NCBI GenBank assembly: GCA_018714325.1 | Contig: DVNN01000368.1 | Coordinates: forward strand, 1 to 34,436 | DNA: 34,436 nt | Source of the DNA: Candidatus Pelethocola excrementipullorum | Lineage (GTDB): Bacteria; Bacillota; Clostridia; Lachnospirales; Lachnospiraceae | Direction of reading: 5' to 3' | Shown here: positions 7,575 through 15,806 of the stretch, piece after piece | Layout: each line of letters begins with the position of its first letter | Numbering within the stretch: the stretch's first letter is position 1 | Notes under the pieces: generated by a model | The model's input: the letters and a program-made list of their open reading frames with translations, nothing else | Database searches by the model: none | Told to the model about the DNA's origin: nothing | Position numbers and translations under genes: made by a program

Positions 7575-7603
7575 ACAATATTACAGATCTATAATTTTGT
7601 CAA
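7575..7603 (-). promoter_or_regulatory. Promoter of the T-box/trpXYZ transcript
   Basis: On the minus strand a consensus TTGACA (7598-7603), a 17-bp spacer and TATTGT (7575-7580). The start would fall near 7568, right at the beginning of the T-box. The stretch 7604-7731 shows nothing further, including no clear terminator for the GH127 operon. Confidence 0.7.
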
Positions 7604-7731
7604 TAGTTTTTGACAATTTCTTATTAATAACTTTTCATAGCCACTCTTACCGTTTGCCTGATGTATACCTTCTCTTCAACATACACCAGTTCAATCACTT
7701 CAACCTGATTAACGATGATAACTATGAGTTT

Positions 7732-9675
7732 TTATTGCTCTCTCATCCAAACCAACATCTCTCCCTTACTACGGTTATTCCAACAACAATAAGGGATTGC
7801 CTTGAATGTATCCTCGATATATTCAGGTCCATGTTCACAGTAGAGTTCCTCTTCCACTTTCTGATAGTTTATCCTCTTGCCCTTCAGTTCTGCACACATG
7901 GTGCCTCCCAGGAGCTGCGGATCCTCTTTCTTCACCGGAGCCGAGGCGGTATCAATCATGATGGAAGACAGATAAGTTCCATTGTCCTCTTCCTCCAGGC
8001 AATAAACCCAGGGGCCTTTCATCAGACTAACCCGTCCAATATTATCCCGAACCTTAGGGTTGCTATATACAAAACGGAAGGATACATCCAACTGGACTTC
8101 TATCACATCCCCAGATTTCCATTCCCGCTCCAGGTATAGATACCCTTTTTCCAAACAATATTCAACCACTTCTCCATTGACTGTTACCACTGCATTTTTG
8201 CTAAACCCAGGTTTCCGGACTGCCACTTCAAACACCTGTCCGTCCCTCTCGGGAGTAACCTTTAGTTTGATATCTCCATGTTCCGGATAATTGGCCTGAA
8301 GTTCCAATGTGGTTTTTCCAGATTTTAATCCGGCCTCAATCCGGCTGCTCACAAACAAGTTTACATAAATCTCATTATCTCCTACCGCATATGCATAGTC
8401 ACCCAGAGAGGCCAACGTCCTCGCAATATTCGGAGGGCAGCAAGCCACACCAAACCAAAGCTGACGGGTGGTTTTCACATGACGCATGGTAGGATTCTTT
8501 TCTGCAATTTCCGGAACTACTTCCAATGGGTTTACATAAAAGAAATGTTTTCCATCTTGTGCTATGCCGGACAACAATGTATTATACAACGCCTGCTCCA
8601 CCACATCGGCATATTTTCCATCTTTTGTAATCTGGAACATCCGGTTAGAGAACATCGCAAGGCCGATAGTGGCACAGGATTCGGAATAGTTGGTATTGTT
8701 GGGGAGATCGTAATCGGTGGTAAACCGCTCTCCATAGGATGCAGAACCGATACTCCCTGTGATATACATCCTTTTATCCACGATATTATTCCAAATCACA
8801 TCACATTGTTTCAACAACGCTTCATCCTGATATTCATAGGCCAGATCAGCCATGGCACTGTACAGATATACCGCACGGACCGCATGGCCTTCCGCAGTCA
8901 CCTGCTCCTTCATCGGCAAGTGGGCCTGGGTATAATCCATATCAAAATCCTTAAATTCAGGGAAGATGAAGTTCTGATTCTTTATACAATCTTCACTAAG
9001 GAAATAGCAAGGTTTTTCTCCGCGCATCCGGACAAAATCATTGGCAAGATTCAGATATTTCTTCTTTCCGGTGACACGGTAGAGCTTAACCAAAGCCAGT
9101 TCCACTTCTGGATGCCCCGGATATCCGTGGATTTTCCCTTCATCTGCGCCAAATACCTGGCACATATAATCTGCAAACCTGCACACCACATCCAGGATTT
9201 TCCTCTTTCCTGTAGCCTGATAATATGCCACTGCCGCTTCAATCATATGCCCGGCCGTGTAAAGCTCATGTCCTTCAAACAAATTGGACCATCTTGGCTC
9301 TCCGGTAATCGTATAGTATGTATTCAGATAACCGTCCTCACACTGTGCCCTTGCAATCAGATCAATTGCCTCATCAGCAATTGCTTCCAGCTTGGAATTT
9401 GGCTTTTTCGCCAGGGAGAACCCTACCGCTTCCAGCCACTTAGCAACATCGGTATCCTGAAATACCATGCCTTGATGTTTTCCTTCTATATCGCCACAGG
9501 CAATGCGGAAGTTCTGGATGCAATAACTCTTTTCTGCGCCCTCCACATTATCATTAATCAATTCCCATTGGAACGGAAGAATCACATCGTCCACCAAATC
9601 CGTATATTTATTCCAAAAATCATCGTTAATCTTTATATTTCCTAATGCCACATTATTCAGCTTATTCTGCTTCAT
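7732..9675 (-). CDS. Beta-L-arabinofuranosidase, glycoside hydrolase family 127
   Basis: A 647-residue GH127 (formerly DUF1680) enzyme without a signal peptide, so cytoplasmic. The family's zinc/cysteine site is present. ESC (Glu332, Cys334) and ACCPPN (Cys412, Cys413) match the Glu-Cys and Cys-Cys ligands of HypBA1, where the first Cys of the pair is the nucleophile. It releases L-arabinofuranose from beta-linked arabino-oligosaccharides, as found on hydroxyproline-rich plant glycoproteins. It is the last gene of the operon, behind the LacI regulator (57 bp). The start is the ATG eight codons into the clear homology, directly behind GGAGGAAAGT. A GTG 13 codons upstream is in frame but lacks a site. 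Confidence 0.93.
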   Translation of the reverse strand: MKQNKLNNVALGNIKINDDFWNKYTDLVDDVILPFQWELINDNVEGAEKSYCIQNFRIACGDIEGKHQGMVFQDTDVAKWLEAVGFSLAKKPNSKLEAIADEAIDLIARAQCEDGYLNTYYTITGEPRWSNLFEGHELYTAGHMIEAAVAYYQATGKRKILDVVCRFADYMCQVFGADEGKIHGYPGHPEVELALVKLYRVTGKKKYLNLANDFVRMRGEKPCYFLSEDCIKNQNFIFPEFKDFDMDYTQAHLPMKEQVTAEGHAVRAVYLYSAMADLAYEYQDEALLKQCDVIWNNIVDKRMYITGSIGSASYGERFTTDYDLPNNTNYSESCATIGLAMFSNRMFQITKDGKYADVVEQALYNTLLSGIAQDGKHFFYVNPLEVVPEIAEKNPTMRHVKTTRQLWFGVACCPPNIARTLASLGDYAYAVGDNEIYVNLFVSSRIEAGLKSGKTTLELQANYPEHGDIKLKVTPERDGQVFEVAVRKPGFSKNAVVTVNGEVVEYCLEKGYLYLEREWKSGDVIEVQLDVSFRFVYSNPKVRDNIGRVSLMKGPWVYCLEEEDNGTYLSSIMIDTASAPVKKEDPQLLGGTMCAELKGKRINYQKVEEELYCEHGPEYIEDTFKAIPYCCWNNRSKGEMLVWMREQ

Positions 9676-9732
9676 ACTTTCCTCCAATCCGTACCTCCCA
9701 TCTGCCTCTGACACAGAGTTCTCAAAGGTAGA

Positions 9733-10764
9733 TCAGCTACGGTCTTTTACCGACTCCCCTTCAACTATACTGCAGGGAAGCGTAATATTGACATCACCAA
9801 CATTGATGCCATGAATCATATTCAACAACAGTTCCATGGAGCGATATCCCATCTCCTGAAGAGGCCGGTCCACAGTGGTCAATTTCGGTGATACATACTG
9901 GGCGATTTCTGCATTATCGAATCCAGTTACCGATACCTCCTCCGGTATTTTAATCCCCAGCTCCTCGGCCGCATGATATACACCCACTGCCATCTCATCA
10001 TTCATCGCTACAATTGCATCTGGGTGATCCTTGCGTGAAAGAAGTTCTCTGGCCACTTCTTTGCCCTTCTGATAGCTCCAGTTACCGCGCACTATATGTT
10101 CCGGCTTAACCTCTATACCGGCTTCGTTTATTGCCTTAGTAAATCCCCTGTACCGCAGTCTGGCCGGCTCCGAACCTTCCAGACCATTGATAACCCCAAA
10201 GTTCCTGTGTCCTTTGTCAATCAGGTCCTGGGTTAACTGGTATGCTGTCTTTTCATTGCTATATCGAACGGAAGAACCTTCCCCATCCGTATAGCAGTAA
10301 CAGTAAACCACTGGTTTTTGTATATCATGGAGCACATGCCCGATCTTACGGTCGTGCATGCCTACATAGATGACTCCATCCACCTGCATGCCGATCAGAA
10401 CATCCAGCGCCTTATCAATATCTTTCTGAAATATGGATATGTGCTCAAACTGTGATTCAATCTTACTGAGAAGACGAAGATTACTCAAAATCGTATTATA
10501 TCCCCGTATTTCGGCAATTTCATTGATTCCATCAATAATAGGGGCAGTATGCCAGACCGTGACATCCTCCACGATAACTCCAATCAGAAACGTTTCATTC
10601 TTACGAAGGCTCTTCGCCAACATATTGGATCTATATCCTGTTTCCTTGATAATTTTCTCTACTTTTTGTCTCGTCTCTTCGCTCACCTGTGCAGTGTTAT
10701 TCAATACATATGATACGGTGGCCACCGAAACACCCGCTATCGCCGCAATCTCTTTTAATGTCAC
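9733..10764 (-). CDS. LacI-family transcriptional regulator of the arabinoside operon
   Basis: A 343-residue repressor. The N-terminal helix-turn-helix is TLKEIAAIAGVSVATVSYVLNN (residues 2-23), followed by the hinge helix. The rest is a periplasmic-binding-like sensor domain (GVIVEDVTVWHTAPIIDGI, then the DAIVAMNDEMAVG and VTGFDN motifs). It is encoded inside the operon it most likely controls, between the permease (25-bp gap) and the GH127 gene. Two matching palindromes with a central CG, typical of LacI-family operators, lie downstream of the operon promoter (14053-14070 and 14123-14138). The start codon is GTG behind AGAGGTAGGAGACT. The inducer is inferred to be arabinose or an arabinoside. 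Confidence 0.92.
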   Translation of the reverse strand: MTLKEIAAIAGVSVATVSYVLNNTAQVSEETRQKVEKIIKETGYRSNMLAKSLRKNETFLIGVIVEDVTVWHTAPIIDGINEIAEIRGYNTILSNLRLLSKIESQFEHISIFQKDIDKALDVLIGMQVDGVIYVGMHDRKIGHVLHDIQKPVVYCYCYTDGEGSSVRYSNEKTAYQLTQDLIDKGHRNFGVINGLEGSEPARLRYRGFTKAINEAGIEVKPEHIVRGNWSYQKGKEVARELLSRKDHPDAIVAMNDEMAVGVYHAAEELGIKIPEEVSVTGFDNAEIAQYVSPKLTTVDRPLQEMGYRSMELLLNMIHGINVGDVNITLPCSIVEGESVKDRS

Positions 10765-10789
10765 AGTCTCCTACCTCTTTCCTTCGTGA

Positions 10790-11641
10790 TTACCCCTTTA
10801 ATCCTGATGTTTTAATTCCTTCTACCAGGAAGCGTGAACCACACAAGTAAAGTATCATCGGAGGTATAATCATCAGTGTGCACGCAGCCATAATGGAAGG
10901 CCAGTTAATAACAAATGCGTTACCTGAAGTATACATAAATGTGGTCATCAACGCAATAGTCAACGTACGCCACTGGTCACTGTTAATGTAGAATACCGGT
11001 TGTGTCAGCTCATTCCACCAGAATACACAAGACAGAACTCCTATGGTTGCAAATGTTGGTTTCGAAAGGGGAACCAACACCTTAAAAAACACTCCCATCT
11101 TTGAGCACCCGTCAATGTAGGCCGATTCATCCAGTTCCTTCGGTATGGATCGGAAGAACTGCCGGAACAAGAACACATTGTAGGGATATGCAAAGCAGGC
11201 AGGTATGATCATGGGAAGCAGAGAATCCAGCCAGCCGATCTTACCAAACATAATATACTGCGGGATAATAAGCGCGATATTGGGAATCATCATGGTACCT
11301 ACGATAATTGCGAATATCACATTCTTTCCGGCAAATTCCATCCTTGCCAGAGGATAGGCCACCAGGGAGGATGAAATTAAGGTCCCCAATGTAGCACCAC
11401 CCATCAGCAGCACCGTATTTCGAACATATAAGAAATAGTTGGAATTGTTGAAGATATATCTAAAGTTCTCCCAGGTAAAATTCTTCGGAATGATATTGGA
11501 AGAGGTTGTAAATTCGGTCAAAGTCTTAAAGGATCCTGAAAACACCCAGATAATAGGGGAAAACATGATGAATGCAACTATGATCTTTAATATTAATATA
11601 CTGATTCTTCCTGCTCTCTTTTTTGCTTTTGCAGAATACAT
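10790..11641 (-). CDS. Carbohydrate ABC transporter permease (CUT1, MalG/AraQ type)
   Basis: A 283-residue inner-membrane protein with about six membrane segments. The cytoplasmic EAA loop is visible as ESAYIDGCSKMGVFFKVLVPLSKP, which docks the ATPase. The family is COG0395. It pairs with the other permease (14 bp upstream) and the lipoprotein at 12731. No ATPase gene is present in the operon, which is usual for CUT1 systems of Firmicutes that share an MsmX-like ATPase encoded elsewhere. The ATG follows AAAAGGGGGTAAGACG. Substrate from context: arabino-oligosaccharides. Confidence 0.92.
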   Translation of the reverse strand: MYSAKAKKRAGRISILILKIIVAFIMFSPIIWVFSGSFKTLTEFTTSSNIIPKNFTWENFRYIFNNSNYFLYVRNTVLLMGGATLGTLISSSLVAYPLARMEFAGKNVIFAIIVGTMMIPNIALIIPQYIMFGKIGWLDSLLPMIIPACFAYPYNVFLFRQFFRSIPKELDESAYIDGCSKMGVFFKVLVPLSKPTFATIGVLSCVFWWNELTQPVFYINSDQWRTLTIALMTTFMYTSGNAFVINWPSIMAACTLMIIPPMILYLCGSRFLVEGIKTSGLKG

Positions 11642-11655
11642 CGTCTTACCCCCTT

Positions 11656-12582
11656 TTAATTCTCATAGTAAACAGTTTTCTTGGAAACAGCAAAGATGCC
11701 GATTCCAAAAACACAGGCTACAATAAACAAGATTACTGATAATGCGCTGGCATATCCAACCTTCATGTTGCTAAATGCTTCCTTATAGATCAGAAGGCTC
11801 AATACCTGGGTCATGCCATTGGGATCTCCGCTTTCACCGGTCAATGGATATAGCAAAGCAAAGGATCCGTTCAAAGCACTGACACATCCCATCACCGCAT
11901 TAAACAGCACGATTGGTGAAATCATGGGGAGTGTGACGCTGAAAAACTTACGGAGGGCACTTGCCCCATCCAGATCACAGGCTTCATATAGCTCCCGCGG
12001 CACATCATTGAGTCCGGAACGGAAGGTCAGCATCATCTGCCCCGTATTATATATGAACAGGGTGATGAAAAATACCGCAAAATACACGGTGCGTGTATCA
12101 TACAACCAGTTAATACTGGTATTTTTCCCTGTAAATATCGAGATAACAGCGTTTAATAAACCGGCTTCCTTACCGAAAATAGTACGGAAGGCATATGCCA
12201 GTGCAACCGTCGGAATAACCGAAGGAAGAAAATAACAAAACTGAAAGATACCGTTGAATCTTTGCTTATGATTCAATAGCATGGCCAAAATAACAGCCCA
12301 GATAGTGGTCACCACCATCATGATAATCGTAAACATTATAGTTACTTTCAATGAGTTCCAGAATGTAGGGCTGGAAAACATATTCTTATAATTTAACAAA
12401 CCAACAAATTTTGAAAGTCCATTCAGTTTTCTGTCTGTAAGACTTACCACAAACATAAATCCGATTGGAAACAGGGTGAAACAAATAAATCCAATAAACC
12501 AAGGCGCACAAAACGCATATGCTGTAAGATTATTCTTTATTCTTTTATCCTTTGCAGGCTTTGAACCCTTATTATTTGCCAT
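11656..12582 (-). CDS. Carbohydrate ABC transporter permease (CUT1, MalF/UgpA type)
   Basis: A 308-residue inner-membrane protein of COG1175 with six or so membrane segments. It starts with a short charged tail and then APWFIGFICFTLFPIGFMF. The EAA loop reads ELYEACDLDGASALRKFFSVTLP. It forms the heterodimeric channel with the protein encoded next. The ATG follows TAGGAGGATTATT. The 148-bp gap to the preceding lipoprotein gene holds a hairpin that could lower expression of the permeases relative to the binding protein. Confidence 0.92.
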   Translation of the reverse strand: MANNKGSKPAKDKRIKNNLTAYAFCAPWFIGFICFTLFPIGFMFVVSLTDRKLNGLSKFVGLLNYKNMFSSPTFWNSLKVTIMFTIIMMVVTTIWAVILAMLLNHKQRFNGIFQFCYFLPSVIPTVALAYAFRTIFGKEAGLLNAVISIFTGKNTSINWLYDTRTVYFAVFFITLFIYNTGQMMLTFRSGLNDVPRELYEACDLDGASALRKFFSVTLPMISPIVLFNAVMGCVSALNGSFALLYPLTGESGDPNGMTQVLSLLIYKEAFSNMKVGYASALSVILFIVACVFGIGIFAVSKKTVYYEN

Positions 12583-12682
12583 AATAATCCTCCTATTACT
12601 CCTGAATTAATTCTAAACTTAGACCTTCGCCTGCCAATTGTGACTGCCTTTACAGGTCTTCTAGCCGATCCTTATAATTCTG

Positions 12683-12724
12683 GAAAAATCAGGAGCTGCT
12701 GCAGACTTCATGCAGCAGCCCCCT
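12683..12724 (-). terminator. Intercistronic hairpin, likely partial terminator between lipoprotein and permease genes
   Basis: On the minus strand GGGCTGCTGCA pairs with TGCAGCAGCTCC, followed by TGATTTTTCC. The stem is strong and the T-run short, so partial termination or 3'-end protection of the lipoprotein mRNA is expected. Confidence 0.65.
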
Positions 12725-12730
12725 TGCAAA

Positions 12731-14029
12731 TTAATATCCGATGGTCTCCTTCGCGTACTGAGAAGCCGCATCAACTGCTTCCTTCGGCGTCTTTTGACCT
12801 AGTACAGCATTGTTAAATTCACTGATTGCATTATTCGTAACTCCGGATGGAAGGCAGGTATATCCAAATACACCAGCCTGCAGGGAGTCAGTCATTGCAT
12901 CCCAGTTTTCGATGGTGGTTGCGGATTCAACCTTCCATGCACCCTTTTCAGCAATGGACTTGATTGCGGATGGATTACCGCTGGCTTTGGAGTTGATTTC
13001 CTGACCTTCTTCACCCATCAGGTACTCAATTACCTTAAACGCATCATCTTGATTCTTGCTGTTGGCATTGATACTGTAAAATCCAGTATGCAGAGTGTTA
13101 TACTTAATCTCGTCGGTTGGAAGTGTGGCGATCTCCCAGTTAAAGTCCAGGTCTCCGCCATAAGTTCCGATACTCCAGCTTCCCTGCCAGCTCATTGCAG
13201 CTTTTCCTGCCGCAAACAGATCTGCCGTATCAGAGGATGGAGCCGGTATGTTTCCATTTTCCACCATAGTAGCCATATCAGTAACAAAAGATTCGGCACC
13301 ATCACCGATTACCATCTCACCGGTGGAAGGATCATATACCTGGTCGCCTGCAGCACCAATTCCTGCCCACCAGGTCTGAGTATTGGGAAGTGTGGAACCA
13401 TATACAGTAGTGGAGCCATCATCACCCTTCTGGGTCAACTTCTCGGCCGCTGCTTTATAGTCATCATAGGACCAGTTATTATCTGGATATTCGATCCCTG
13501 CTGCATCAAACATATCCTGGTTATAATATAAAATCTCTGTGGCTGCGCACCATGGAAGTCCATATGTACCACCCAGACCTTCTGAAAGTTTTCCTACAGC
13601 ATCGATGAACTCATCTGTCTTGATACTGGAGTCTTTCAGATAATCATCCATACTGAGAATGCCGCCTACCTGGGCAAAATTCGCAATATCATTTTCCCAG
13701 ATAACATAAATATCGATGGAACTATCCTTTGTGGAAACCATCTGGTTTAATTTTGAGGAGTAGTCACTCTCAGGAATAACCGTAACATCCACTTTAATGC
13801 CAGTAGCCTCTTCACACTTCTTGTACATATTCAAAGCATCATCCTGAGGCGGCTCGTTCCAAACTGCAAGTGTTACTTTACCACCTCCTGATGAGTCTTC
13901 GCCAGAAGAGGCCGCTGAGGAGCCTTCACTTGTACTCTTGGATGTGTCACCACCGGATCCACAACCTGCCAACATTCCTCCCACCATTGTGGCAGCCAAC
14001 ATAACTGCAAAAATTTGTTTCTTCTTCAT
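12731..14029 (-). CDS. Carbohydrate ABC transporter substrate-binding lipoprotein
   Basis: A 432-residue family 1 extracellular solute-binding protein (COG1653). The N-terminus is a lipoprotein signal with lipobox LAGC (mature Cys23), followed by a Ser/Gly-rich linker to about residue 50. The body has the usual VTLAVWNEP start, GGTYGLPWCAATEILYYN and AAMSWQGSWSIG segments. It is the first gene of the operon and would capture arabinosyl oligosaccharides for the two permeases; this is inferred from the GH127 gene. The ATG sits behind AAGGAGGTATTACTT. Confidence 0.92.
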   Translation of the reverse strand: MKKKQIFAVMLAATMVGGMLAGCGSGGDTSKSTSEGSSAASSGEDSSGGGKVTLAVWNEPPQDDALNMYKKCEEATGIKVDVTVIPESDYSSKLNQMVSTKDSSIDIYVIWENDIANFAQVGGILSMDDYLKDSSIKTDEFIDAVGKLSEGLGGTYGLPWCAATEILYYNQDMFDAAGIEYPDNNWSYDDYKAAAEKLTQKGDDGSTTVYGSTLPNTQTWWAGIGAAGDQVYDPSTGEMVIGDGAESFVTDMATMVENGNIPAPSSDTADLFAAGKAAMSWQGSWSIGTYGGDLDFNWEIATLPTDEIKYNTLHTGFYSINANSKNQDDAFKVIEYLMGEEGQEINSKASGNPSAIKSIAEKGAWKVESATTIENWDAMTDSLQAGVFGYTCLPSGVTNNAISEFNNAVLGQKTPKEAVDAASQYAKETIGY

Positions 14030-14052
14030 AAGTAATACCTCCTTAAAATAGC

Positions 14053-14070
14053 AGTTTAAACGATTAAACT
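14053..14070. promoter_or_regulatory. LacI-type operator O1 of the arabinoside operon
   Basis: AGTTTAAACGATTAAACT is an 18-bp near-perfect inverted repeat with a central CG. It shares a 14-bp core, in the opposite orientation, with the palindrome at 14123. It lies in the leader just ahead of the lipoprotein ribosome binding site. Confidence 0.75.
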
Positions 14071-14122
14071 AAGTTCAAAAGAATAACTGACCGTTTTTCT
14101 CTTTTCTATTAAGTCAGCTTTC

Positions 14123-14138
14123 ATTTAATCGTTTAAAT
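14123..14138. promoter_or_regulatory. LacI-type operator O2 of the arabinoside operon
   Basis: ATTTAATCGTTTAAAT is a 16-bp inverted repeat with central CG, about 13-28 bases downstream of the predicted transcription start. Its core TTTAATCGTTTAAA is the exact reverse complement of the core at 14053. The centres are 69 bp apart, so looping or roadblock repression by the operon's LacI protein is likely. Confidence 0.75.
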
Positions 14139-14157
14139 TATTTATTTTTATACCTTT

Positions 14158-14186
14158 ATTATAGGTATATTTTATTTGTTTGTCAA
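14158..14186 (-). promoter_or_regulatory. Promoter of the arabinoside operon
   Basis: Both boxes are perfect consensus on the minus strand: TTGACA (14181-14186) and TATAAT (14158-14163) with a 17-bp spacer. Such a strong promoter fits control by a repressor. Confidence 0.85.
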
Positions 14187-14306
14187 TATGTATTATAAAA
14201 AAAGATATTTTTGTTTTCTATTATGCACTTTTTATATTTAATCCTTTAAGGAGAATGGCCGGATAAGGCAAGATTATAATTCCCAAATTATACGTTAAAT
14301 CCTATT

Positions 14307-14335
14307 TTGACAATCATACTTTATTGACGTATGAT
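14307..14335 (+). promoter_or_regulatory. Promoter of the small membrane protein gene
   Basis: TTGACA (14307-14312), 17-bp spacer and TATGAT (14330-14335). It would give a leader of about 125 nt before the ATG at 14470. The segment 14190-14300 shows nothing else recognisable. Confidence 0.7.
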
Positions 14336-14469
14336 ATAAGTAACAGATGGTTTAGCAACGATTTTCACTCTCCTTAAGTTGATGAACTAAACCTATAAAT
14401 CAGATGCATTTTATGACGATTGGAAACTGAAAACGGACTTCAAACCATCAGAAATTGGAGGAGAACGGT

Positions 14470-14742
14470 ATGAGAAAATTTTCAACGCGTCAAAAGATAA
14501 GTATATTATTGTTTTTGGTATGGATGTTCCTTGGAGTCTTATTTTTGATTTTTGTATATACTACGGATGAACAGGACATCGCCACTCAGCAATCGATAAT
14601 GACATTGCTTAGAGTCTATATCCTGTCAGGACCTTGGTTTATAACGGCTATGGCCATTATCCGACGTAAGCAGATTTTAATTACTTCTATAGTCTGCGGT
14701 TTTACCTTTTTGTTGCAATTATACATATATTACACGTTCTAG
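14470..14742 (+). CDS. Small membrane protein of unknown function
   Basis: A 90-residue protein, MRKFSTRQKISI onward, with three hydrophobic segments at about residues 10-30, 44-59 and 66-88 and a positive N-terminus. The start is the ATG seven bases behind GGAGGAGA; a TTG five codons upstream overlaps that site and is rejected. It has its own promoter and a strong terminator, so it is a single-gene unit with an unusually long leader. No family was recognised. It lies between the divergent arabinoside operon and the traX-like gene and need not be related to either. Confidence 0.75.
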   Translation: MRKFSTRQKISILLFLVWMFLGVLFLIFVYTTDEQDIATQQSIMTLLRVYILSGPWFITAMAIIRRKQILITSIVCGFTFLLQLYIYYTF

Positions 14743-14760
14743 AATTCCAACCACAACAAA

Positions 14761-14797
14761 AATCAGGCTGTTTTCCACGAGACAGCCTGATTTTATT
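14761..14797 (+). terminator. Terminator of the small membrane protein gene
   Basis: AATCAGGCTGT pairs with ACAGCCTGATT, followed by TTATTATTT. The A-rich 5' side means it may act on both strands. Confidence 0.85.
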
Positions 14798-14864
14798 ATT
14801 TCTTAAACCACAATCAAAATTGTAAATCCCGAAAAAATATGCTAAACTTTCACTTAAACCAGAA

Positions 14865-14893
14865 TTGTGTTTTTCCCAACTCATGAATATAAT
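14865..14893 (+). promoter_or_regulatory. Probable promoter of the TraX-family gene
   Basis: TTGTGT (14865-14870) and TATAAT (14888-14893) with a 17-bp spacer. An ATGAATATAAT direct repeat gives a second TATAAT at 14905-14910, so two start sites are possible. Confidence 0.5.
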
Positions 14894-14991
14894 GAATCCA
14901 TGAATATAATAAAGACTAGAACATTACAGTGTTCTAATTCAACCGGACCATTTGAAAGGTCTGTATCACAGCTTCGCAGAAAGGAATCACT

Positions 14992-15780
14992 ATGTCCAAC
15001 CAATATCCAGCCAACGAAAAACCTCTGTTTGGAATCTCAGGAAGTACGGTGAAATTAATAGCCATGGTTTGTATGCTCCTTGACCATTTGGCCGCTATCA
15101 TGATTGAGCAGCCCTTATACCAAAATGCACTGATATCCGCCAATTCCCAATCCGAATTAGATCATTTTCTGGCCTCCCATAATACCCTTGTCATGGCAGG
15201 CTCCTTTTTGCGTTCTGTGGGCCGAATTGCCTTTCCTTTGTTCGCTTTTTTGCTGGTGGAGGGCTTTCTCCACACACGCAGCAAACTCAAATACTGCCGG
15301 AACCTGTTTATCATGGCACTCCTGGCAGAAATTCCTTTCGATCTGGCCTTTTCCAATTCCGCTTGGAACTTTACCAACCAAAATACCCTGTTCACCCTTA
15401 CGCTGGGGCTTTTGACCATCTGGGCTCTTTCCCAGATGGAACAAGCCTGTCACTCCAGTTGGCTGACCTTGTTTTACACGCTTCTGGTCACTGCAGCGGG
15501 CTGTGGTGCAGCCTATCTCTTGCATACGGACTACACCCTGTACGGAATCCTGGCAATTGTACTTTTCTATCTCTTTAGAACCCAACGGACCACGGCAGCT
15601 ATCCTGGCTTGTGGGGCACTCTCCATGTTGGGACCGGAACAATGGTTCTGCTTCCTTGCCCTCATACCAATTCTCAAGTACAACGGCAGCCGGGGATTGA
15701 GGTTAAAATACACGTTTTACCTCTTTTATCCCCTACATCTTCTGGTTCTCTATGGAGCCGCACATATCATGGGCCTGTAA
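14992..15780 (+). CDS. TraX-family integral membrane protein
   Basis: A 262-residue polytopic membrane protein with about eight hydrophobic segments. The opening GSTVKLIAMVCMLLDHLAAI and the later SVGRIAFPLFAFLLVEGFLHT are the signature of the TraX family (PF05857). E. coli TraX acetylates F-pilin; chromosomal Firmicutes members are probably acyltransferases of unknown substrate. No conjugation genes are nearby, so a pilin role should not be assumed. The ATG follows AAAGGAATCACT. It converges with glgB, and a short GGCCTG/CAGGCC hairpin spans the stop codon. Confidence 0.88.
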   Translation: MSNQYPANEKPLFGISGSTVKLIAMVCMLLDHLAAIMIEQPLYQNALISANSQSELDHFLASHNTLVMAGSFLRSVGRIAFPLFAFLLVEGFLHTRSKLKYCRNLFIMALLAEIPFDLAFSNSAWNFTNQNTLFTLTLGLLTIWALSQMEQACHSSWLTLFYTLLVTAAGCGAAYLLHTDYTLYGILAIVLFYLFRTQRTTAAILACGALSMLGPEQWFCFLALIPILKYNGSRGLRLKYTFYLFYPLHLLVLYGAAHIMGL

Positions 15781-15806
15781 TCTTCAGGCCTCTTGCACAC
15801 GTCAGG

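Noticed and set aside
14992-15780. Evidence for a conjugative element because of the TraX-family gene
   Set aside because: No relaxase, coupling protein, type IV secretion or pilin gene is nearby; chromosomal TraX-like proteins are common in Firmicutes.
15771-15790. Bidirectional terminator between the traX-like gene and glgB
   Set aside because: The GGCCTG/CAGGCC stem is only six pairs, overlaps the stop codon and has no proper T-run on either strand.
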